DNA from: Blautia argi
Lineage (GTDB): Bacteria > Bacillota > Clostridia > Lachnospirales > Lachnospiraceae
DNA: 64,000 nt
Reading direction: 5' to 3'
NCBI RefSeq assembly: GCF_003287895.1
Contig: NZ_CP030280.1
Location: 558,501-622,500, forward strand
Part shown: positions 32,751 to 41,051 of the stretch, piece by piece
How positions within the stretch are numbered: the stretch's first letter is position 1
Layout: every line of letters begins with the position of its first letter
Made by a program: the position numbers and the translations under genes
Notes under the pieces: model-generated
Seen by the model: only the letters and a program-made list of their open reading frames with translations
Database searches by the model: none
What the model was told of the DNA's origin: nothing

Positions 32751-34109
32751 CTACTTTTTCAAAATGTCTTTCAAATCATTTAAGCCTTCCGTGGTTGTTA
32801 CCACGATTACGGTATCTCCTACCTGGATTCTGTCCTGTCCGTTAGGAATCAGAATGCTACCGTTTCGGTTAATGCAGGCAATTAAGAGGTTATCTCGCAG
32901 ATTTAGCTGGCTTAGAGGCACATCAGTAATGCAGGAGTTTTCCTTTACTGCAAATTCCAGAGCCTCTGCATGCCCGTCCAGAATATGGTACAGGGTTTCC
33001 ACATTGCTGCTGAGGGAATTTTCCATGGCGCGGACATAGCGGAGAATATAGTCTGCCGTAATATTTTTCGGGTAAATCACGCTTCCCAAATCCAGTTCTT
33101 CCACAATATCGTCAAATGCGATTCGAGTTACCTTGGTAATCAGCTTTGCGCTTGAGTTTTTCTTGGCAAACAGGGAGAGCAGGATATTTTCCTCGTCCAT
33201 GTTCGTGAGGGTTACAAAAGCCTCTGTCTGGGTAAGCCCTTCTTCCATAAGAAGCTTTTTGTCTGTGCCATCTCCGCAGATAATGGTGGTTTCCGGCAGA
33301 AGCTGGCTTAATTCTTCGCAGCGTGACCGTTTTGCTTCCACAATCCTTACGTCGATTTTCAGTTCTGACAAAAGAGTGGCAAGATAATAACCAAGAGTGC
33401 CGCCTCCTACAATCAGAGCATTTTTGACCTGATGGGTATGGACACCGATTTTTTTAAAAAATGCAGCGGAATTTTTAGGTGAAGCCACAATGGAAATGCG
33501 ATCCCCGTTTTGCAGTACAAAGTTACCGGAAGGAATGAATACCTCGTTATTTCTTTCTACACCACAGACCAGAATGCTGCATCTTGTTTTGTTTACCATT
33601 TCCATAATGGACAGTCCGCTCAGATGAAATTCGGGAAGCAGTTTAAATTTTAAAAGCTCCACTCTTCCTTTTGCAAAGGTATCCAGTTTAATGGCAGAAG
33701 GAAAGCGCAAAAGACGGGAAATTTCCATGGCAGCGGAATATTCCGGGTTGATAATCATAGAAATTCCCAGACTTTTCCGGATAAAGTTCCTTTCTTTATT
33801 GTAAATCGGATTACGGACGCGGGCAATGGTCTGGCATTTGCTTACTTTTTTGGCAATGACGCAGCAAAGCAGATTTAATTCATCAGAGCCGGTGACGGCA
33901 ATCAGCATATCCGCTTCTTCAATACCGGCCTCTGAAAGGACGTTGACACTGGAGCCATTTCCCGTGATGCCCATAACGTCAATCATTTCGGAAAGCTGCT
34001 GGATTTTTATCGGATTTGTGTCAATTACCACCAGTTCATGCTGTTCATAGCTGAGCTGTGCTGCAAGGGTACTTCCGATTTTACCGCAGCCCACAATTAT
34101 AATCTTCAT
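32751..34109 (-). CDS. trkA: Trk potassium uptake regulatory subunit TrkA
   Basis: A 452-residue cytoplasmic regulator with two RCK-N/RCK-C pairs. The nucleotide-binding Rossmann motif MKIIIVGCGKIGSTLAAQL is at the start, and a second, NALIVGGGTLGYYLA, is near residue 230. TrkA binds NAD(H)/ATP and gates TrkH. The ATG at 34109 is chosen because GGAGGT lies 5-6 nt upstream, and the longer in-frame ATG at 34121 contains that site. It is transcribed from the TTGCAA/TATAAT promoter at 34184-34211. Confidence 0.95.
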   Translation of the reverse strand: MKIIIVGCGKIGSTLAAQLSYEQHELVVIDTNPIKIQQLSEMIDVMGITGNGSSVNVLSEAGIEEADMLIAVTGSDELNLLCCVIAKKVSKCQTIARVRNPIYNKERNFIRKSLGISMIINPEYSAAMEISRLLRFPSAIKLDTFAKGRVELLKFKLLPEFHLSGLSIMEMVNKTRCSILVCGVERNNEVFIPSGNFVLQNGDRISIVASPKNSAAFFKKIGVHTHQVKNALIVGGGTLGYYLATLLSELKIDVRIVEAKRSRCEELSQLLPETTIICGDGTDKKLLMEEGLTQTEAFVTLTNMDEENILLSLFAKKNSSAKLITKVTRIAFDDIVEELDLGSVIYPKNITADYILRYVRAMENSLSSNVETLYHILDGHAEALEFAVKENSCITDVPLSQLNLRDNLLIACINRNGSILIPNGQDRIQVGDTVIVVTTTEGLNDLKDILKK

Positions 34110-34183
34110 AAGAACCTCCATAATATTAAGATTATATAAAAAATAGTAAGAAAAAGATAAAGATTATATAAAGTTCAAGGCTA

Positions 34184-34211
34184 ATTATAACACTCCCTGT
34201 TTTATTTGCAA
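34184..34211 (-). promoter_or_regulatory. trkAH promoter
   Basis: On the minus strand TTGCAA (34211-34206), a 16-bp spacer, and TATAAT (34189-34184). It diverges from the plus-strand promoter at 34247. Confidence 0.7.
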
Positions 34212-34246
34212 TGAAAGAATTTTATTTTTCCTCTTTTCATTAAAAA

Positions 34247-34275
34247 TTGACAAGAAGAAGAGATTTTGGTATATC
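34247..34275 (+). promoter_or_regulatory. Promoter of the small Cys protein gene
   Basis: TTGACA (34247-34252), a 17-bp spacer, TATATC (34270-34275), 35 nt before the start codon. The -35 box is perfect. Confidence 0.75.
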
Positions 34276-34310
34276 TAAAACATGCAGAATCAGGAAAAGG
34301 ACGTGGAATA

Positions 34311-34505
34311 ATGAAGAATAAAAAGAAACAGACAACAAGCTGTGAATACTGCAGCAATTATATTTATGATGAAGACTTCGGATACTATATCTGTGATGTG
34401 AATCTGGACGAAGATGAAATGAGTCGTTTTTTGTCAGATAGCTTTTATCGTTGTCCCTATTTTCAGATGAATGATGAATATAAGATTGTCAGAAAGCAGA
34501 TGTAG
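34311..34505 (+). CDS. Small Cys-containing protein (DUF6472-like)
   Basis: A 64-residue acidic protein with four Cys (CEYC..., YICD, RCPYF) and the pattern VNLDEDEMSRFLSD, ending DEYKIVRKQM. I recall this as the DUF6472 family of Lachnospiraceae. The Cys layout suggests a small zinc-binding fold. It has its own strong promoter (34247) and an AAAGGA site. The ATG at 34311 is preferred: an upstream frame to 34266 overlaps the -10 box. Function unknown; it sits before proA. Confidence 0.75.
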   Translation: MKNKKKQTTSCEYCSNYIYDEDFGYYICDVNLDEDEMSRFLSDSFYRCPYFQMNDEYKIVRKQM

Positions 34506-34506
34506 A

Positions 34507-34535
34507 TTGCATAACAGAGAAAATACCTATATAAT
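34507..34535 (+). promoter_or_regulatory. proA promoter
   Basis: TTGCAT (34507-34512), a 17-bp spacer, TATAAT (34530-34535), 54 nt upstream of the proA start. It begins 1 nt after the stop codon of the preceding gene. Confidence 0.75.
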
Positions 34536-34589
34536 AGGAACATCTACTTTAAAGAAACAGAGTGAAAACAGGAGAAAGGGCGGTAGAAT

Positions 34590-35876
34590 ATGAATATCAG
34601 AGAAGAAGTGAAAAGAATGAAAGCAGACAGTCCCCAAATGGCTGCGCTGTCTTTGGAAATGAGAAACCGGGCGCTTGAAGAAACAGCCCGTGAGCTGGAG
34701 AGCAGAAAAGAAGAGATTTTTGCCGCCAATGCAAGAGATTTACAGGCGGCAGAAGAAGCAAATCTGCCTCCTTCTGTGCAGAAAAGACTGAAATTTGACG
34801 AGCATAAGCTCCTGGACGTGGTAAAGGGAATCCGGGAACTGGAAAAGCTTTCAGACCCATTAGCCCAGGTACAGCTTGCCAGACAATTGGACGAGAATCT
34901 CAACCTGTATCGGGTATCCTGCCCTATTGGGGTTATTGGTATTATTTTTGAAGCAAGACCTGATGCTCTGGTGCAGATTTCCGCTCTTTGCATTAAAAGC
35001 GGTAACTGTGCAGTGTTAAAAGGCGGAAAGGAAACCGCTGCCACTAATAAGGTACTGTTTGAAATTATTTATCAGACCGTAGTGGGCTGCGGTCTGCCAA
35101 AGGGCTGTCTTTTGCAGGCAGAACAGCACCAGGAGATTGATGAGCTGCTGTCCTGCCATGACTGTGTGGATTTGCTCATTCCAAGAGGATCCAATTCATT
35201 TGTGCAGTATATTATGAACCATACAAAAATTCCGGTTATGGGACATGCGGACGGGGTGTGCCATATTTATGTAGATGAGGATTACGACATGGAAAAAGCG
35301 CTGCCCGTGGTGGTGGACGCAAAAACCCAGTATACCGCTGCCTGCAATACCATGGAAACATTGCTGGTACACAGGAATATTGCAGAGGAATTTCTCCCGG
35401 AAGCAGCCAAAGCCCTTACAGAGGCAGGAGTGAAGTTCCGGGGAACAGAGGAGGTAAGCCGGTACATAGACTGCGAAGTCATGGAAGAGGAAGAATTTCA
35501 CACCGAGTATCTGGATCTCATGCTGTCCGTAAAGCTGGTAGACAGTCTGGAGGAGGCAATCACGCATATTAATACCTATGGCTCTCATCATACAGACTGC
35601 ATTCTTACGGAAAACAGCCGACATGCAGAAAGATTTATGCAGCTTGTAGATTCCGCAGGGGTTTACCAAAACTGCTCCACCAGATTTGCCGATGGCTTTC
35701 GCTATGGATTTGGCGCGGAAGTTGGGATCAGTACAGGGAAAATTCATGCCAGAGGTCCTGTGGGTCTGGAAGGTCTGGTGACTTATAAGTATAAACTCTA
35801 TGGACAGGGGCAGATTGTGGCAGACTATGCAGAGGGGAGAAAAACTTTCCATTTTCAGGAATTGAGCGAGGAGTGA
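34590..35876 (+). CDS. proA: Gamma-glutamyl phosphate reductase
   Basis: A 428-residue NADPH-dependent enzyme converting gamma-glutamyl phosphate to glutamate-5-semialdehyde in proline synthesis. It has an aldehyde-dehydrogenase fold with SCPIGVIGIIFEARPDALVQI, KGGKETAATN and the catalytic Cys in QYTAACNTMETLL. The C-terminus GAEVGISTGKIHARGPVGLEGL is typical. GGAGAAAGGG precedes the ATG. proB and proC are not adjacent. The CPBP gene follows with no gap for a terminator. Confidence 0.96.
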   Translation: MNIREEVKRMKADSPQMAALSLEMRNRALEETARELESRKEEIFAANARDLQAAEEANLPPSVQKRLKFDEHKLLDVVKGIRELEKLSDPLAQVQLARQLDENLNLYRVSCPIGVIGIIFEARPDALVQISALCIKSGNCAVLKGGKETAATNKVLFEIIYQTVVGCGLPKGCLLQAEQHQEIDELLSCHDCVDLLIPRGSNSFVQYIMNHTKIPVMGHADGVCHIYVDEDYDMEKALPVVVDAKTQYTAACNTMETLLVHRNIAEEFLPEAAKALTEAGVKFRGTEEVSRYIDCEVMEEEEFHTEYLDLMLSVKLVDSLEEAITHINTYGSHHTDCILTENSRHAERFMQLVDSAGVYQNCSTRFADGFRYGFGAEVGISTGKIHARGPVGLEGLVTYKYKLYGQGQIVADYAEGRKTFHFQELSEE

Positions 35877-35881
35877 AACAG

Positions 35882-36652
35882 ATGAGAAAAGCCGGGTGTA
35901 TCTTAAAAAGTCTGCTTCCCATGTTTTTCTGGCTGGGGCTTCAGAGTACTGTCACCAGCCTGTTTCTTTTGATGGGAATGACAATTTTGGGGAAGGACAG
36001 CTCCTGGATTCTGACAGGAGAACTTCCCTATGTGATATCCATTCTTGCAAATGCCGTGACTTTTGCAGCAGGATATATCTGGCTGCAAAAAAGAGAAAAG
36101 CAGGAGAAAGGGAAAATAACCCCTTTTTCCATGGCAGCTCTGCTGTTTTTAGGTCTGACGCTGCAGCTTTTTTTCAGTCTGCTTCTTTCAGGGGCAGATA
36201 TGCTGTTTCCAAAAGCCATGGAGGAGTACGGAAAGGTGCTTGAAAACCTGGGTATGCTGGCTCCCTCTTTTTTTTCTGTTCTCTATACAGCCCTTCTGGC
36301 GCCTTTGGCTGAGGAAGCAGTCTTTCGTGGACTGACCCTTGGAATTTTAGAGAAAGAGTTTTCTTTTGCCCTGGCCAATGTTTTTCAGGCGGTTCTTTTT
36401 GCATTCATGCACGGCAATGCAGTGCAGTCCTCTTATGCCTTTGTTATAGGGCTGCTTCTGGGATACCTTGTAAAGAAATACAGAACGTTGTGGGCTGGTA
36501 TCTGGTGTCACATGGCGGTAAACGCTTCAGGGCTGCTGGTGGGAAATCTGGACATATGCGGAATGTGTATTTTACTGGCAGTGAGTTTGTGCATATTGTA
36601 TGGTTTTGTCACAGTAGATGGAAAAAAAACGAAAAACAGGGAGCGTTATTAG
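35882..36652 (+). CDS. CPBP (CAAX-type) intramembrane metalloprotease
   Basis: A 256-residue protein with about 8 membrane segments and the ABI/CPBP motifs: Glu144-Glu145 and Arg149 (PLAEEAVFRGLTLG), FAFMHGN with His177, and a later GIWCHMAVN His. The family includes bacteriocin-immunity and other membrane proteases; its substrate here is unknown. The ATG at 35882 is 9 nt after AGGAG; a GTG at 35873 overlaps the proA stop. It is probably translated from the proA transcript. Confidence 0.88.
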   Translation: MRKAGCILKSLLPMFFWLGLQSTVTSLFLLMGMTILGKDSSWILTGELPYVISILANAVTFAAGYIWLQKREKQEKGKITPFSMAALLFLGLTLQLFFSLLLSGADMLFPKAMEEYGKVLENLGMLAPSFFSVLYTALLAPLAEEAVFRGLTLGILEKEFSFALANVFQAVLFAFMHGNAVQSSYAFVIGLLLGYLVKKYRTLWAGIWCHMAVNASGLLVGNLDICGMCILLAVSLCILYGFVTVDGKKTKNRERY

Positions 36653-36807
36653 GAAAAATGCTGTGAAAAAACTATAGAAAAACAGCAAAAATTCAAGTAA
36701 AACATTGATAGTGCAAACAAACAAGCAGATAGTATAAATACATTTGTGCAAAATTGTACTATTATAGAGTCACAAGAAAGAACGATGAACGATAGGAGGA
36801 ATTTCTC

Positions 36808-38133
36808 ATGAAAAAGAAAATTTTAAGTGCGGTTCTTTGTGTTATGATGGCTGGATCTCTGGCAGCCTGCGGCGGTGGAGATAATGCTGCTTCCGGTGGT
36901 TCAGACAGCGCAAAGAAAGAAGAAGGCGGAAAAGAACTGGTTTACTGGTCCATGTGGAGTGAAGAAGAACCACAGGCAAAGGTAATCAAAGAGGCAGTTG
37001 ACAAATACACAGAAGATACAGGCGTTAAAGTTGACGTTCAGTTTAAAGGACGTAATGGTCAGCGTGAAGGCTTACAGCCGGCTCTTGATGCAAAACAGAC
37101 CATCGACCTGTTTGATGAGGACGTAAACCGTGTCAATGGTTCCTGGGGCAAATACCTGATGGATTTGGAAGAACTGGCAAAAGACTATGAAACAGAACAT
37201 GGAAGTGAAACACTGTTCAAGATTGCCCGCAATGCAGGTGGTGGAACACTGAAATCCATTCCGTATCAGCCTTCTATCTTTGGCTTCTTCTACAATCAGA
37301 CATTATTTGACAAAGCAGGAATCGAGGCTGCACCTACTACATGGGAAGAATTCGATGCGGCTTGTGGAAAATTAAAAGATGCAGGCATCACACCAATCAC
37401 AGGTGATACTACATATATGACTTCCTTCATGGGATATCATTTAGGACGTTATCTTGGACAGGACGGTGTAAAAGCATTAGTAAACGATCCGGCAATTCAG
37501 GAAAAAATAGATGCAGGTGAAGTAGAAGATGTAAATTGGGACGACCCAAGAGTATTACAGGCGGCAAAAGATATCGAAGACTTTGCAAAGAAGGGCTACT
37601 TCTCAGAAAACATTGCATCTAACGTATATCCTGCAGGACAGAATCAGGAATTTGCACCAGGAGAAGCAGCAATTATTATTTGTGGTTCCTGGCTGCCAAA
37701 CGAAATTAAAGCTTCAGCAGCAGAAGACCTTACATGGGGTTACTTCAATTATCCATCTGTCAAAGACGGAACAGATGACAACACAGCAAATAACATTGCA
37801 AACCAGGTATTTGCAATCAATAAAGATTCCAAAATGGCAGAAGAAGCTATGGAATTAATTACTTATATCACAACAGGCGACTTTGATAAGAAGATGACAG
37901 AACAATCTCTGTCCATTCCTGCTGATAAAGCAAATGCAGATGCTTGGCCGGAAGAACTGGCAGCTGTAAAACCTGGATTTGAAGCAACAGGTACTTTCTA
38001 TGACTGGGCTGTAGGCGCTGAAAACAATGGTGACCTCACACCTGTATTAAACGAAAATACAGTAAAACTCATGGCTGGCGACATGTCTGCTGATGACTTT
38101 GTAAAATCCTGTAAATCAGCAGCAGGAGAATAA
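36808..38133 (+). CDS. Sugar ABC transporter substrate-binding lipoprotein
   Basis: A 441-residue extracellular lipoprotein. A signal peptide ends in the lipobox LAAC with lipidated Cys21, then a Gly/Ser/Ala linker and a family-1 solute-binding fold (ELVYWSMWSEEEPQAKVIKEA opening, ICGSWLPNEI in the hinge region). It would deliver an oligosaccharide or sugar to the two permeases downstream. A strong GGAGG site is present. A TTGTGCAA motif lies at 36744-36751 in the upstream region; I could not place the promoter confidently. Confidence 0.94.
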   Translation: MKKKILSAVLCVMMAGSLAACGGGDNAASGGSDSAKKEEGGKELVYWSMWSEEEPQAKVIKEAVDKYTEDTGVKVDVQFKGRNGQREGLQPALDAKQTIDLFDEDVNRVNGSWGKYLMDLEELAKDYETEHGSETLFKIARNAGGGTLKSIPYQPSIFGFFYNQTLFDKAGIEAAPTTWEEFDAACGKLKDAGITPITGDTTYMTSFMGYHLGRYLGQDGVKALVNDPAIQEKIDAGEVEDVNWDDPRVLQAAKDIEDFAKKGYFSENIASNVYPAGQNQEFAPGEAAIIICGSWLPNEIKASAAEDLTWGYFNYPSVKDGTDDNTANNIANQVFAINKDSKMAEEAMELITYITTGDFDKKMTEQSLSIPADKANADAWPEELAAVKPGFEATGTFYDWAVGAENNGDLTPVLNENTVKLMAGDMSADDFVKSCKSAAGE

Positions 38134-38179
38134 ATAATTCTTTTGACAGCTAAGTAGATACGTTAATGAAGTATAGCAG

Positions 38180-38221
38180 ATATGGTGGCATGAGCGTATA
38201 GCGCGCTGCCACCATATTTTG
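38180..38221 (+). terminator. Intercistronic hairpin between binding protein and permeases
   Basis: ATATGGTGGCA (38180-38190) pairs perfectly with TGCCACCATAT (38207-38217), followed by four T residues. It lies inside the operon and probably acts as a partial terminator or 3' stabiliser, so the binding protein is made in excess. Confidence 0.8.
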
Positions 38222-38239
38222 ATTTAAGGAGATACCCTC

Positions 38240-39145
38240 ATGAAAAAAAATAAAGGAATGATAATTGGTTTTCTTACGCCGGCAGTTTTAATTTTCCTGG
38301 CTGTATTCTTCTATCCTATTGTCAGAACAGTTGTCATGAGTTTCTTTAAAATAGACTCTGTTACAGACAGTATGGATTTATGGAAATTTGTGGGCATTGA
38401 AAACTATCAGAAATTATTTGCAACAGATATTTTCAGAACCTCTATGGTTAATATTGGAAAGATTTGGCTTTTGGGCGGAATTGTTGTTATGACAGTTTCT
38501 TTGCTTTTTGCAGTTATTTTGACCAGCGGAATCAGAGGAAAAAAAGTTTTCCGTGCCATTATCTATTTACCGAATATTGTAAGTGCAGTCGCGCTTGCAA
38601 CTATGTGGCTTCAGTATGTATACAGCCCGAAATTTGGTCTTCTGAAAAATGTATTAGATGCGCTGGGGCTGCATGAACTGGCGAAAACGCAGTGGACAGC
38701 GCCGGATCATGTATTCTGGGCATTATTGTTTGCATATTGTTTTGGAATGATTGGTTATCATATGCTTATCTGGATGAGCGGCATTGAACGAATCAGCCCT
38801 GATTTTTACGAAGCGGCAACTCTGGACGGTGCAAACAAATTTAACCAGTTCCGTTACATGACATTACCTTTGTTAAAAGGTGTGTTTAAAACAAATATTA
38901 CTATGTGGTCTGTAAGTACAGCCGGCTTCTTTGTATGGTCACAGTTGTTCTCCTCTGTTACGGCAAATAAAGCAACCATTGTTCCTGTACAGTATATGTA
39001 TTCTCAGATTTTCGGTGCAGGAAATGCGGTAACAGAACGTAATGCAGGATATGGTGCAGCGATTGGTATTATTCTTTGTATCTGCGTAGTATTAATCTTT
39101 ACGATTTGTAATGCGTTCATCAAAGATGATGATTTGGAATTTTAG
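38240..39145 (+). CDS. Sugar ABC transporter permease, MalF-type
   Basis: A 301-residue membrane protein with 6 predicted helices and the ATPase-contact EAA loop (DFYEAATLDGANKFNQFRYMTLPLL). It forms the transmembrane pore with the next gene product. No ATP-binding subunit is encoded in the operon, as is usual for CUT1 systems that share a common MsmK/MsiK-type ATPase. GGAG is followed by the ATG. Confidence 0.93.
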   Translation: MKKNKGMIIGFLTPAVLIFLAVFFYPIVRTVVMSFFKIDSVTDSMDLWKFVGIENYQKLFATDIFRTSMVNIGKIWLLGGIVVMTVSLLFAVILTSGIRGKKVFRAIIYLPNIVSAVALATMWLQYVYSPKFGLLKNVLDALGLHELAKTQWTAPDHVFWALLFAYCFGMIGYHMLIWMSGIERISPDFYEAATLDGANKFNQFRYMTLPLLKGVFKTNITMWSVSTAGFFVWSQLFSSVTANKATIVPVQYMYSQIFGAGNAVTERNAGYGAAIGIILCICVVLIFTICNAFIKDDDLEF

Positions 39146-39162
39146 AAGGGAGGAACAGTTTT

Positions 39163-40044
39163 ATGGCAAAAGAAAAGAAAGTCGTTAAAGATAAAATCAA
39201 CTGGAAAAAAGAATTAAAACTTGCTCCCGGATATATTATCATTATTTTATGGGTAGCATTTACATTAATGCTTCTGGGCTGGATTATTGCAGCAAGTTTA
39301 TCTACAACCCCGGATATTTTTGCGGGAAAAGCTTTGAAGTTCCCAACAGGTCTTCACTTTGAAAACTATGCAAAGGCATGGGGTTCAGGCGGTGTGGCAA
39401 CCTTCTTTATGAATTCATTGCTTTACTCTGTAGTAGCCTGTACATTATTGATTCTGATTTGTGCACCGGCAGCATATGTGTTGGCAAGATTTACCTTTTT
39501 AGGAAACAAGATTATTCAGACAAGTTTTGTTTCTGCTATGGGCGTTCCCATTACTATGATTGTGCTTCCACTGTTCTGTCTGGTAGCAAATATGGGAATT
39601 CTGAACAATGTGGCGGCAAGTAAGGTGACTTTGATTTTCCTGTATATTGGAATTAATATTCCTTATACAACGATTTTCCTCCTGACCTTTTTTGCAAACC
39701 TGTCCAGAACTTATGAGGAAGCAGCAGCCATTGACGGCTGTCCTCCGGTAAAAACTTTCTGGAAGATTATGTTCCCCATGGCACAGTCCGGTATTGTAAC
39801 AGTTACTATTTTTAACTTTATTAATATCTGGAATGAGTATTTCCTGTCATTAATTTTTGCAAACAGCGACGAACTTCGTCCTGTAGCGGTAGGTCTGTAT
39901 GGTATGTTGCAGTCCATGCAGTATACAGGAAACTGGGCAGGTATGTTTGCAGCAGTTGTTATTGTATTCCTGCCAACCTTTATTCTGTATATTTTCCTGT
40001 CTGAGAAAATTATCGGCGGTGTTACCGGCGGTATTAAAGGCTGA
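39163..40044 (+). CDS. Sugar ABC transporter permease, MalG-type
   Basis: A 293-residue membrane protein with 6 predicted helices and the EAA loop RTYEEAAAIDGCPPVKTFWKI. It pairs with the upstream permease. GGGAGG lies upstream of the ATG and 17 nt separate the two genes. The operon ends at a perfect 16-bp terminator. No glycosidase accompanies the transporter, so the substrate is not indicated. Confidence 0.93.
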   Translation: MAKEKKVVKDKINWKKELKLAPGYIIIILWVAFTLMLLGWIIAASLSTTPDIFAGKALKFPTGLHFENYAKAWGSGGVATFFMNSLLYSVVACTLLILICAPAAYVLARFTFLGNKIIQTSFVSAMGVPITMIVLPLFCLVANMGILNNVAASKVTLIFLYIGINIPYTTIFLLTFFANLSRTYEEAAAIDGCPPVKTFWKIMFPMAQSGIVTVTIFNFINIWNEYFLSLIFANSDELRPVAVGLYGMLQSMQYTGNWAGMFAAVVIVFLPTFILYIFLSEKIIGGVTGGIKG

Positions 40045-40068
40045 TTTAAAATTTATTTTTCATATGAG

Positions 40069-40120
40069 AACGCCCCTTTGGCAAATTTCTTTGAAGAAGT
40101 TGCCAAAGGGGCGTTTTTTT
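40069..40120 (+). terminator. Terminator of the sugar ABC operon
   Basis: A 16-bp perfect stem, 40069-40084 with 40100-40115, and a run of T residues to 40120. Confidence 0.96.
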
Positions 40121-40128
40121 AAAATGTA

Positions 40129-40199
40129 TTGACAACTTTCTTTGTCATATGTTAAGATGATGACAAGAAAAGTTGTCATTATGACAAGGAAACAAGTCA
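40129..40199 (+). promoter_or_regulatory. Promoter and three phased operators of the Xre gene
   Basis: TTGACA (40129-40134) and a weak -10 (TTAAGA/TAAGAT, about 40152-40158) form the promoter. Three palindromes lie over it: TGACAA-N6-TTGTCA at 40130-40147, the same at 40161-40178, and a degenerate TGACAA-N6-AAGTCA at 40182-40199. Their starts are 31 and 21 bp apart, close to three and two helical turns. The first covers the -35 box. Repression by the downstream Xre protein is the natural reading. Confidence 0.8.
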
Positions 40200-40238
40200 T
40201 AAAATGCTTTTATAAAAAAGGAAAGGGAGAACAGGAAA

Positions 40239-40460
40239 ATGCCGCTATACAATCGCTTGAAAGAATACAGGGCAAGATTGGGTATCAACCAACAGGAGTT
40301 GGGAAAACGGGTTGGTGCTTCCAGACAGACTATCAGTTTAATTGAAAGAGGAGATTATTCTCCGTCTGTGACACTTGCTCTGCGAATTGCCAGGGAATGC
40401 TGCGTAACTGTGGAGGATATATTTCAGTATGAGGAGGACGAAGAAAATGAAGAAGAATAA
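40239..40460 (+). CDS. Xre-family helix-turn-helix regulator
   Basis: A 73-residue protein consisting of a single Cro/CI-type HTH (LKEYRARLGINQQELGKRVG, then SRQTISLIERGDYSPSVTLALRIA) and an acidic tail EEDEENEEE. Small regulators of this YgzD-like type are usually encoded with a membrane protein, as here: the next gene overlaps its 3' end by 14 bp. Autoregulation is suggested by three operators over its promoter. AAAGGGAGAACAGG precedes the ATG. Confidence 0.92.
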   Translation: MPLYNRLKEYRARLGINQQELGKRVGASRQTISLIERGDYSPSVTLALRIARECCVTVEDIFQYEEDEENEEE

Positions 40461-40887
40461 GGTAAGAAAAGAAACTGATAAAAAGACAGCGGTGATGCAG
40501 CTGGTGATTATGGCGTTGATTGGTGCAGTGATAGGAGGGACAGGTTCGATTATTTTTGTTTTTTGGGGAGAAGATGTAGGACATATGCTGAGCCAGATGT
40601 CCAAATATCTTACTGGAGCAGCTTCCTGGGTATTGATGTTCCTGAGCTTGTTTCTGATGGTGGCAGCACCTCTGTGTGTAAGAAACATAAAGGAAAGACT
40701 GGATAATTGGCATCAGGAGGAGGAAGAGGAGGCAGAAAAGCTGCAGCAGTATATGGAAAGAGTGCAGATGTTTCTGGCAATTTTCATGAATGTAACCATG
40801 TGTATCTGCGGAATCGCTCTGGCAGATCTTGCCATGTATCTGCCCGGATTTACAGCGTTTCTGTTATGCATTACGGAAGTACAGTGA
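40447..40887 (+). CDS. Membrane partner of the Xre regulator (DUF3169-like, possibly truncated)
   Basis: A 146-residue protein with a basic N-tail and four predicted helices (about 16-42, 53-78, 104-122 and 126-142), separated by a Glu-rich loop (HQEEEEEEAEKLQQYMERV). Such Xre-membrane pairs are common in Firmicutes, with DUF3169 or similar partners that are often longer than 200 residues. The ATG at 40447 is used because GAGGAGGA (40430-40437) is its ribosome site. After the stop, an open +1 frame (about 40862-40954) codes for a charged tail RKYSEVEGYQEDEIKNPIY..., so the gene may be frameshifted or truncated. Confidence 0.65.
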   Translation: MKKNKVRKETDKKTAVMQLVIMALIGAVIGGTGSIIFVFWGEDVGHMLSQMSKYLTGAASWVLMFLSLFLMVAAPLCVRNIKERLDNWHQEEEEEAEKLQQYMERVQMFLAIFMNVTMCICGIALADLAMYLPGFTAFLLCITEVQ

Positions 40888-40939
40888 AGTGGAAGGATAT
40901 CAAGAAGATGAAATAAAGAATCCCATTTATAAGGATAAA

Positions 40940-41031
40940 AAGGGCGCTGCATAAATACATACCTGAAATTCTCCATTGCTGATATACAGCTCCATAGGAA
41001 GAATTTGTTCTGTAGTGTTATGCAGCACCTT
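40940..41031. repeat. Inverted repeat flanking a 63-bp spacer
   Basis: AAGG(GC)GCTGCATAA at 40940-40954 is nearly the exact complement of TTATGCAGCACCTT at 41018-41031. It lies between the convergent Xre-partner gene and nagB. There is no T-run typical of a terminator. It could be a long stem or the trace of a small mobile repeat. Confidence 0.5.
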
Positions 41032-41051
41032 TGTTTTCCTTCAGAAAGGTA

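Noticed and set aside
36705-36738. Promoter TTGATA / TATAAA for the sugar ABC operon
   Set aside because: Spacing is 22 bp, too long for a sigma-70 type promoter. No better pair was found, so the promoter was left unassigned.
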